A stretch of 64,000 nucleotides of DNA from Lepus europaeus (Eukaryota; Chordata; Mammalia; Lagomorpha; Leporidae): assembly GCF_033115175.1 (NCBI RefSeq), contig NC_084835.1, positions 31,949,858-32,013,857 on the forward strand, given 5' to 3'. The translations under genes were made by a program, and so were the position numbers. Below, in pieces: positions 57,201 through 64,000 of the stretch. Below the pieces are notes generated by a model. It saw nothing but the letters and a program-made list of their open reading frames with translations, was not told where the DNA came from and did no database searches. Within the stretch, counting starts at the first letter, position 1; every line of letters begins with the position of its first letter.

Positions 57201-57343
57201 ACATGATAGTGCCCTGCCTCAGCTTTGTTTGCCCTGTGAGTGCTGTCTCCTCACGAGGCTGTGTTAACTCTTTGTCTGTCTTATAGGTTTCTCCATTTCT
57301 CCTTGCGTTATCTGGTAATAGTAGGGAACTCGTATTGGATTGA
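54197..57343 (+). CDS. RPP14: RPP14, ribonuclease P/MRP 14 kDa subunit, whole coding region (5 exons)
   Basis: Join 54197-54273, 54390-54474, 56163-56239, 56692-56770 and 57287-57343. These total 375 nt, 124 residues plus stop, the same length as the human protein as I recall it. All phases match and all introns are GT-AG. Landmarks are DYHYMKVCL near residue 19, GLNAAQFKQLL, LTYEEKTLSAILRVC, GLVKLWSSLTMVGSY and the C-terminal SGNSRELVLD. The family (Pop5/Rpp14) is a small RNA-binding protein subunit of nuclear RNase P, which removes the 5' leader of pre-tRNAs. The first 15 or so residues look less conserved than the rest. The same last exon encodes HTD2. Confidence 0.96.
54390..54474 (+). 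CDS. RPP14: RPP14 coding exon 2
   Basis: The acceptor is TTGCAG and the donor GTAGGG. It encodes EFEEHGIGLNAAQFKQLL and on to the FGE end, 28 codons. The intron before it is only 116 bp. Confidence 0.94.
55062..55160 (-). mobile_element. Small terminal-inverted-repeat element, copy A
   Basis: TTTATTTTGGTGCAAAAAA, GAAATCCATGCATGG, and a terminal CCATGAACTTTTTGAACTTCCC. The reverse complement of that end matches the left end of copy B. Confidence 0.6.
55230..55470 (+). mobile_element. Old SINE relic
   Basis: GTTCCAGTGTGGTGCGTCG head, CCCATATGCAAGGGCC, GGCTCCCTCTAGTGCGCC. Confidence 0.6.
55838..56050 (+). mobile_element. SINE relic, internally deleted
   Basis: TGGCTCAAGTATTTGGGTCC, GGGAGTAAACCAGCCAATGG, CTCTTTCAAATACC. 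Confidence 0.65.
56163..56239 (+). CDS. RPP14: RPP14 coding exon 3
   Basis: The acceptor is CGTAG; the donor GTACGG is weaker than the others. It encodes VGAALTFDVLTYEEKTLSAI and on to RVCN, 25 codons plus two bases of the next Ser. Confidence 0.93.
56692..56770 (+). CDS. RPP14: RPP14 coding exon 4
   Basis: The acceptor is CTGCAG and the donor GTAAAC. It completes Ser and encodes GLVKLWSSLTMVGSYKGSR and on to RVIQ, 26 codons. Confidence 0.94.
56827..56940 (+). mobile_element. Small terminal-inverted-repeat element, copy B
   Basis: Left end GAGGGAACTTCAAAAAGTG, then TTATTTAGGTGCAGAAAC and GAAACGCATGCCTAG. It lies 57 bp after the RPP14 exon 4 donor. Confidence 0.6.
57287..57343 (+). CDS. RPP14: RPP14 last coding segment
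   Basis: The acceptor is TTATAG. It encodes VSPFLLALSGNSRELVLD and stops at TGA 57341-57343. The exon continues without a splice site through the HTD2 frame into a shared 3' UTR. Confidence 0.95.
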   Translation, partial: VSPFLLALSGNSRELVLD

Positions 57344-57344
57344 A

Positions 57345-57407
57345 ATGTCAAGTGCAGACACCTTCTTCTGCTGTCAGAATATTCTTTGGCGCCCGCCTAG
57401 CATCTGA
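57345..57407 (+). other. Intercistronic 20-codon ORF between RPP14 and HTD2
   Basis: Its ATG follows the RPP14 stop by a single base (TGA-A-ATG). Twenty sense codons then end at TGA 57405-57407, 38 nt before the HTD2 ATG. The peptide resembles nothing I know. It may act in termination-reinitiation on the bicistronic mRNA or be incidental. Confidence 0.5.
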
Positions 57408-57445
57408 AGGCAGAAGCAAGCCAAGAGCCGCTGTGGGTGCTGAAG

Positions 57446-57952
57446 ATGTTCCCCGTGATCTGCAGCCCTCGCCTTTGGTGGGGTAAGCTCCAGCGGAGCA
57501 TCTGCCTGAGTCGCCCTGTGCTGAGCGGGCAGCGCTGTGAGCATGTGCACATCCGAGTTGGAGACCGGGCCGAACTGAGCAGGGCTTTCACTCAGAGCGA
57601 CGTGGCTGCCTTCTCGGAATTAACGGGCGACGTCAATCCTTTGCATGTAAACGAAGAGTTTGCGAAGCACACCAAGTTTGGGAAGACAATTGTGCATGGG
57701 GTGTTGATCACTGGACTCATCTCAGCGCTCCTGGGCACAAAGATGCCAGGGCCTGGCTGTGTGTTTCTTTCCCAGGAAATTCACTTTCCAGCGCCTTTAT
57801 ATGTCGGAGAAATTGTTTTGGCATCGGCGGAAGTGAAGAAACTGAAGCGGTTCATTGCTATTGTTGCAGTGTCGTGTCGTGTAGTAGAAAGTAAAAAGAC
57901 CGTTATGGAAGGCTGGGTGAAAGTCATGGTCCCAGAAGCTCCCAGATCCTGA
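57446..57952 (+). CDS. HTD2: HTD2, mitochondrial 3-hydroxyacyl-thioester dehydratase type 2
   Basis: A single-exon frame of 168 residues, the human length as I recall it. The first ATG, 57446, has A at -3; a GTG nine bases upstream is in frame but is not needed. Residues 1-30 are basic, with Trp, Arg and Ser and no acidic residue, as in a mitochondrial presequence. A hot-dog MaoC-like domain follows. GDVNPLH at 61-67 (Asp62, His67) and IVHG at 82-85 form the hydratase-2 motif. The family dehydrates 3-hydroxyacyl-ACP in mitochondrial fatty acid synthesis, which feeds lipoate production. It lies 102 nt after the RPP14 stop in the same exon and probably has no promoter of its own. Confidence 0.97.
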   Translation: MFPVICSPRLWWGKLQRSICLSRPVLSGQRCEHVHIRVGDRAELSRAFTQSDVAAFSELTGDVNPLHVNEEFAKHTKFGKTIVHGVLITGLISALLGTKMPGPGCVFLSQEIHFPAPLYVGEIVLASAEVKKLKRFIAIVAVSCRVVESKKTVMEGWVKVMVPEAPRS

Positions 57953-59141
57953 AGTAGGTGTGCAAAGGTGCAAGTTCAAACCCAAGAGCTGCAGTTACTA
58001 AAAAGCACCTGGCTTAACAGGGACTGTCTCTCTTCCCTGGGGGTGGCCTGTATTAGGGGAGGGGTGTTCGAATGTGCGCTTGGCCATACGTGCCACAGGC
58101 CAGAGTCTGTGCCCCAATCCATCTTCTGCTGAGACTTGCAAACTGAAAAACTCCTGGGAACGTTATTCATCTAAGGCTCAGCTTTGGGAATTTCAAACCC
58201 AGACGTGTGTTTGTTAGCACGAGTGTGCCCTTGTGTGTGCAGGAGTTTCTCACAGACGTCGCTAGTGGCATGCAGTAATAGGAGGTGTTAGTTTCTGAAC
58301 ATCTGCTCTTTACCAGAAGTTTTCCTGGGCCCTGGTTTTCAGTCATTTTGGGGTCAGAGTTCATAAATGTGACTGTTCACACCAAGACGACTTCTTGTCC
58401 CCCTTCAGTGGGACCCACCTTTCAGGTTTCCTGTTACTGCAGAAGGGTTCATGTGCGGACTTGGACTTGGTTGTGAAAGCTGCCTGATTTAGTAAGTGGT
58501 AGAGACACACAGCACATGGGGTTAACATGGGAGAGGATGGACACAGAGAGGTAGACATGGGGCTGACCTGGGGGTGAGATCGGCCCTGCTTACAGTTGAA
58601 CACATAACAGGCCAGACTTTTAGGGTGATAGGCAGTCTCTGTTAGTACTCTGGGTAGATAATTAATGCAGAGTTTTCATTTTAGGAGTCCAGATTTTTGC
58701 CCTTAAAAATGTGCCTGTGCTTCCTGTTGTATAAGTATATGCTTATTGTAAAGAAAAGAAAGAAAGAAATTAAGAAAAATGTATGAAGGCCACAAATGCA
58801 AAATTCTTAAGAGTTTGGGGATACTGAAGGGGAAACGCACCTGATGTGTTAATATCAAGTGCTTAGCGCCAACACCGCTGGTGCTTTGAAGATGAGAGCC
58901 TACAGCACCCTCCAGATGGCCCACCTGTACAGCCTTCAGATGCTAACTCTGCTGCTAGATGTTTTGATTAAGATGATCAGGTGTAACTGGTAGGTTCCCG
59001 TGCTGGTGGTGAAGTAGATTTTTCAATTTTGGAGTGTTTTTTTTTTTTTTTACACAAAGGGGAGCAGTTGAATGGATTACTAGAAGCAATCATTCTGTTC
59101 ACTAGAGGACAGGGATGCATATGAAGTGAATACTTTAAAAC

Positions 59142-59420
59142 TGAGCTCGTCACTGTGGCATAGCAGGTTAAACCACTGCCTGCAGCACCGACAGCCCACA
59201 TAGGCAGCAGCTCCACTTCCAGTCCAGCTCCCTGCTAATGCACCTGGGAAAACAGCAGAAGATGGCCCAAATATTTGAGCCCCTGCACCCATGTGGGAGA
59301 CCTGGATGAAGCTGCTGGCTTCGGCCTAGCCCGGCCATGGCCATTTAGGGTATGAACCAGTGGATGGAAGATTCTTTGTCCCTCCCTCTCTGTAACTCTG
59401 TCACAAATAAATATTTTTTA
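59142..59420 (+). mobile_element. Old SINE in the RPP14/HTD2 3' region
   Basis: CACTGTGGCATAGCAGG head, TGTCACAAATAAATATTT tail. Confidence 0.82.
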
Positions 59421-60349
59421 AGAAAAAAACTGTTTAATGCTATTCCATGCTCCAGTTTATGAAGGTGGGAAGAAAATGCTCAAGTCAACGTGAGGAGCAA
59501 GGGTGCTGTTGTGAGTCCTGGAATGGGCAGCTGGTGCAGGCTCAGGTGCACCTAAAGGAGACATTTATAGGTAAACCGCTAGATGTGCCAAGAATGTTAC
59601 TATAACAGAAGATGGAACTCCAGACCAAGACTGCTTGCTCCTGTGCAGCCTGTTCCTTGGGCCTGGCAGCAGCCTTAGAATCATTGAGTGCACAGATGGA
59701 GAGGGAAGTGATCACAGCATCAATACTCAGAGCGGATCGTTTCCAGCACCCAGGGAGCCAGTTCTCTGCGTTGATGCTAATCCTTGAAACAACTCTGGAG
59801 TTAGTGTCCTGTTTTACAGGCATGGAGTTAGAATGATGCTGTGTGACTTACCCAGGGTCGTGCCTCTAATAGCAGTAGAGTTGGGGGTTCCAGCAAGGCC
59901 TTGCCTGGCTTCCAAGCCATTCTTTTGCCATCACTGTGGATCTTAAAATGTTTCCATTACTGGAGCACTATCATTTTCTATAATGGTGTCTTGTTATGTG
60001 GCATTAAAAGCAATTAATTGCAATCATTCTGTAGAATTGGTTTTACATTCAGAACGTTCCAGATCTTATTTCTTGCTCTCCTTAAGCTTTTCATATATAC
60101 TATTACTGGATGGCTTTCATCCGTGCCTCTCACCTCCCCACCCATTTTCTAAGTTGACATTCAGTGGATATTTGTCCTCAGAGCAGAATTGGTTTAAGAG
60201 ATAGTCTAAAGAGAGCAAGTTACATGTAGGCTAAGTATGGGCAGAGAAAGCAGCTATTAACTGCTGTGGCTTTCAAAAGTCGCTTCTCAGTGTGAGCACT
60301 TCAGCCTTTTTTATGCTCCCTAGGAGTTAGGCTCTTTGATCTGTAAGTC

Positions 60350-60355
60350 AATAAA
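60350..60355 (+). terminator. Candidate polyadenylation signal AATAAA for RPP14/HTD2
   Basis: AATAAAAGTTG in non-SINE sequence about 2.4 kb after the HTD2 stop. It is assigned only by position. Confidence 0.4.
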
Positions 60356-60474
60356 AGTTGAAATAGGGAAGTAGACAAGAAGTTACTGATGCATCTCAGT
60401 AAATGATGATTTTTCCTTTTCACCCAGAGCTGAGTGACTCTTAAGCCACTCACGCTTTGTTAAAGCTGACTGTA

Positions 60475-60805
60475 GGCCAGCGCCGTGGCTTAACAGGCTA
60501 ATCCTCCACCTTGCGGCGCCGGTACACCGGGTTCTAGTCCCGGTTGGGGCGCCGGATTCTATCCTGGTTGCCCTCTTCCGGGCCAGCTCTCTGCTATGGC
60601 CCGGGAAGGCAGTGGAGGATGGCCCAAGTGCTTGGGCCCTGCACCCACATGGGAGACCAGGAGAAGCACCTGGCTCCTGGCTTCGGATCAGCGAGATGCG
60701 CCGGCCGCAGTGGCCATTGGAGGGTGAACCAACGGCAAAAAGGAAGACCTTTCTCTCTGTCTCTCTCTCACTATCCACTCTGTCTGTCAAAAAAAAAAAA
60801 AAAAA
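60475..60805 (+). mobile_element. C-repeat SINE, young type
   Basis: Perfect 13-bp duplication AAAGCTGACTGTA at 60462-60474 and 60806-60818, with an A tail of about 20. Confidence 0.95.
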
Positions 60806-60818
60806 AAAGCTGACTGTA

Positions 60819-62307
60819 AGGAAAAACAGCCAAGTGACCTCATTTTGAGCCAAAAAGTGTGTCTTCTAATGCAGGCTTGGGAGAGCCTTAGATTAGGAAG
60901 TCCTCTCCCAGGTAACAGATGTGGCTGTGATGGTACCAGGTCACATGTGGGAATGCGTACAAAAGCAGTGACTGGAGTATCAGGCCAGATCGTGCCAGCA
61001 CTTTCCACACAGGGGCATTCTAAGACTGCGGTTCTTGTTTGATTACCACAGAAAGAAATACTGATCTTCAGCAATTTCAGCCTAATGTACTGGAAAATTG
61101 CTTAACAGATTTTTATATTCTATTAGAAGCATTTCCATATCAGTGAGATGTCAGTCATTTCCCTTTTTTCGAAGAGCGACTCTTGAGTGGCAGCAGGGGA
61201 ATGCCTCTGCACAGCCACCATTTGTCTTGTGGGCCTGACGTGCACATTCATCTAAAAGAGTGGCTAAGTGCACACCAGCACCTCTTAGGTAAGTGCAGGT
61301 CTTCATTTTGTGCTGAATTATTAGTCGTTTTTCTTTTGTGTTCTTAGAATATGATTCAGAGACCAATTTACTCCCAAAGAAAATTGCTGCTAAATTACAT
61401 CTATTAAGTTTTTATATTAAAACCTGTTCTACCAAGGGTTGCCTGTCACTCTGGACGAGTGTGCTATTGTGAACGCTCATGTGTTGGCATAATTTAGCAA
61501 CTAGCTCTATCTGAGCAGAGTGAGGGCACTGCTGAATGACGGGCTGTGCGTGAGTACTGTCTCCAGGGTCCAGATGTTTCACTTTGTTCTCTGTGCCTTC
61601 ATTTGGGTCACGAGTACATGAATTCTGAGCATCTGGGTAGAAATTTTGAGTTGGAACAAAATCACCCGCTAGAAGAAATGATTTAAGTTCAAAATCATCA
61701 GAAACCTAAAACTGATATTTGCACATGTAAGAAAAAAAGATGAATAGAAGGCTCCCAAAACAAGTTATTTCCACGAGTGAGTGAGTTACAAAGCAGTTCA
61801 AATGACCTTCTTATAAACCCAGAAAAAAACTCCCCTGTGATGTGATGGAAAGTATCAGCACATAAAGGAAGTGAGAATAGGGGCTGAATTTTGATGGTTT
61901 ATTGACAGGTCATGAATATTTAAAGAGAGAACATCACCTACTTTGGGGGCCATGCTGGTTAAGAGACACTTTTTCATGAGCTTCTAGGATTTGATTTCAT
62001 AGAACAGTTGCCAGGCCCCCCAAGTCCTCACTGAAACTCATTATCTTCAATCAATCTGGCCCAACATGGAGTTGTTAGATAAACAACCTGTCAGCCATCC
62101 AAACACTTGGCAAACAAAGATGAGTGGTTTTTTTTTTTTTTTTCCTGCTAGCCCTGAGTGGTTGTGTACATGGCCAAGACTGAGGTTGCTGTATTCCTCA
62201 TTAGTTTAGCCAGCCAGAGACTGCAAGCAAAGCTGATTTGATTTAGAAACCTCTGGTCTAGGGAGGGTTTCCCCACATTCAGCCTGCCCCACTACACTGA
62301 TCACATG
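60819..62307. other. Downstream intergenic, nothing recognised
   Basis: AT-richer unique sequence. In human the next gene is PXK as I recall, but none of its exons was recognised before the window ends. Confidence 0.4.
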
Positions 62308-62593
62308 GGGGCAGGTGGCGTGGCACAGTGGGCTCATTTGCCATGTGAGACGCTGGCATCCCATGTTGGAGTATGTGGCTTGAGGACCAGGTGCTCTCTG
62401 CATCAGCTAAGTCTTGCTAAGGCCTTGGGAGGCAGTGATGATGGCCCAAGGACCTGGCCACAGTGGGAGTTCTTGGCTCCTGGTTTCCGCCTGACCTGGC
62501 CCTGGCTGTTGTAGACTCTCGGAGAGTGGACCAGCAAATTGAAGATCTCTGTCTCTCCCTCTCTGTCCCTCTGCCTTTCAAATTAATAAAAAA
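62308..62593 (+). mobile_element. Old SINE
   Basis: GGTGGCGTGGCACAGTGGG head, CTTTCAAATTAATAAAAAAA tail. Confidence 0.8.
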
Positions 62594-63006
62594 AGGAAAA
62601 AGAAACACAGAAATGTGCTTCAACTTCAGCCAAATAGACGTCGAGGCTTTCCTGGAATTTGGGGCTTGGTTCCCAGGGACCTTGGATCCCAGTAAGTCTA
62701 GGATCCTCAGGATCGCTGACACGGCACAGATTTGAATGGATGAAAACTGAAACTTGCAGCACTATTTATTTTGAAAGGCTTCCTTCAGAGTTTATTTCAG
62801 GCTACATTCCATCAAATACCTAATTTCTCACTTCCTTAGCAAGGAAGATGAGGTGAACTCTGAGCTTCACTTCTAACTCCTTTCCAGTTCTCTTCCAGAA
62901 AGTATGCGAATCCGTTTCACTTCAACAACTGTCTCTCCTGCTCTCTGCTGTGCGTTCTCTCTCTACCAGTCTCCCCAGGTCATTATCCATGTCACCGTCC
63001 TGGATT

Positions 63007-63185
63007 CAGCCTCTGATTCCAGCTTTCTGAAAATGTGCACCCCAGGAGGCAGCAGGTAATGGCTTAAGTAGTTGAGTCCCTGCCACCCACATGGGAGTCC
63101 TGGGTTGAGTTCTGGGTTCCTAATTTTGGCCTGGTGCAGCCTTAGGTCATTTATGGAATGAGCCTGGGAGATAAGTCTGTCTGCC
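63007..63185 (+). mobile_element. Old SINE, split near its tail
   Basis: CTTTCTGAAAATGTGCACCC to AGTCTGTCTGCCTC. The tail CTGCCTTTCAAATAATTT resumes at about 63499, after the inserted minus copy. Confidence 0.7.
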
Positions 63186-63187
63186 TC

Positions 63188-63492
63188 TTTTTTTTTTTTT
63201 TTTTTTTTTTAAGATAGAGAAAGATGGCAGATAGAGAAAGGTCTGCAATCGGTGGTTCACTCCCCAAATGGCCACAACAGCTGGAGTTGGGCCGATCCGA
63301 AGCCAGGAGCTTCCTCCAGCTCTCCCATGCAGGTGCAGGGGCCCAAGAGCTTGGGCTGTGTTCCACTGCTTTCCCAGGCCATAGCAAAGAGCTGGGTCAG
63401 AAGTGGAGCTGCCAAGACTCCAACTGGTGCCCATATAGAATGCTGGCACTGCAGACTGTGGCTTTACCTATTCCATCACAGTGCTGGTCCTG
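63188..63492 (-). mobile_element. C-repeat SINE inserted in the older SINE
   Basis: T tail of about 23. Head ATCACAGTGCTGGTCC. GTCTGCCT lies on both sides. Confidence 0.88.
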
Positions 63493-63660
63493 TGTGTCTG
63501 CCTTTCAAATAATTTTTATAATCCTCAGGGTTGAGGTTTTCATTATCTCAGTTTTGTAGATGAAGCTAAAGCAAAGAGAGGTCAGGACTGAACCCTGAGA
63601 AGTTTCCTCAGATCCTGGGTTCTCAACCATGACCAGCACTCTTTAGCTTCCTCTTCAGTT

Positions 63661-63682
63661 GTATATGTGTGTGTGTGTGTGT
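63661..63682 (+). repeat. (GT)n microsatellite
   Basis: TGTGTGTGTGTGTGTG directly before the T-rich end of the next SINE. Confidence 0.8.
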
Positions 63683-63683
63683 T

Positions 63684-63993
63684 TTAAGATTGATTTCTTT
63701 ATTTGAAAGAGTTACAGAGAAGCAGAGAGAGAGAGAGAGGGATCTTCCATCCGCTGGTTTACTCCCTACATGGCCCCAATGGCCAGAGCTGTGCCAATCC
63801 AAAGCCGGGAGCCTCCTCCGGGTCTCCCACGTGGGTGCAGGGGCCCAAGGACTTGAGCCATCTATCCACTGCTTTCCCAGGCCATAGCAGAGAGCTGGAC
63901 TGGAAGTGGTGCAGCCGGGACTCGAACCAGCACTCGTGGGATGCTGGCGCTGCAGGTGGCAGCTTTAACCCACTGCAGCACAGCACTGGCCCC
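63684..63993 (-). mobile_element. C-repeat SINE
   Basis: TTTAAGATTGATTTCTTTAT to CAGCACAGCACTGGCCCC. Confidence 0.9.
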
Positions 63994-64000
63994 TTCTCTT

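Larger units (their letters stand above)
57953..60375 (+). other. Shared 3' UTR of RPP14/HTD2 (end uncertain)
   Basis: The sequence is mostly unique to 59141. It then holds an old SINE at 59142-59420 and MIR-like sequence at 59760-59910. The first good AATAAA outside a SINE tail is at 60350-60355. A shorter 3' UTR using an A-rich non-canonical signal cannot be excluded. Confidence 0.45.

Noticed and set aside
57437-57445. GTG start for HTD2 nine bases upstream of the ATG
   Set aside because: The ATG at 57446 has A at -3 and gives the expected 168-residue length; non-ATG starts are rare in mammals.
60475-60560. tRNA gene suggested by B-box-like GGTTCTAGTCCC
   Set aside because: This is the tRNA-derived head of the SINE. 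It cannot form a full cloverleaf and recurs in every young copy.

Overview
This is mammalian nuclear DNA, almost certainly from a lagomorph and most likely European rabbit. The evidence is dozens of copies of the rabbit C-repeat SINE (tRNA-like head, B-box-like GGTTCTAGTCCC, CT-rich region, A-rich tail), lagomorph-style L1 with a G-rich 3' UTR, and two genes with vertebrate split-exon structure. There is no prokaryotic gene, CRISPR array or operon. The gene order ABHD6 then RPP14/HTD2, both on the + strand, matches what I recall of human 3p14.3.

Layout. 1-8353 is probably ABHD6 intron 1, because the first exon here carries the start codon just behind a splice acceptor. Eight ABHD6 coding exons lie between 8379 and 42450. 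They join without a frame break into a 337-residue protein with all catalytic residues of this monoacylglycerol lipase. Its introns are packed with SINEs, a 4.4 kb L1 copy in sense (23.5-27.9 kb), an antisense L1 (32.6-35.0 kb) and older L1, MIR and MaLR LTR relics. The ABHD6 3' UTR runs to about 43.2 or 43.75 kb. 43.8-51.3 kb is intergenic and repeat rich.

A CpG island at about 51.3-52.4 kb has a perfect CRE, an ETS site and a GC box. It is the promoter of the second gene, whose transcript is bicistronic. Five coding exons (54197-57343) encode the 124-residue RNase P subunit RPP14. The last of these exons then carries a second, uninterrupted 168-codon frame (57446-57952) for the mitochondrial 3-hydroxyacyl-thioester dehydratase HTD2. 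A 20-codon frame sits between them, its ATG one base after the RPP14 stop. 57,953-64,000 is 3' UTR, then intergenic sequence with more SINEs.

The genes act in separate processes: endocannabinoid/monoacylglycerol hydrolysis at membranes (ABHD6), tRNA 5' maturation (RPP14) and mitochondrial fatty acid synthesis (HTD2). RPP14 and HTD2 are linked by sharing one mRNA, a known vertebrate arrangement. I found no convincing undescribed gene system. The most unusual structures are a 127-bp-arm SINE foldback in an ABHD6 intron, a tail-only retroposition footprint, a deeply nested SINE stack, a small terminal-inverted-repeat element family, and the intercistronic micro-ORF. Family assignments and comparisons with human proteins are from recognition and memory; no alignment was run.
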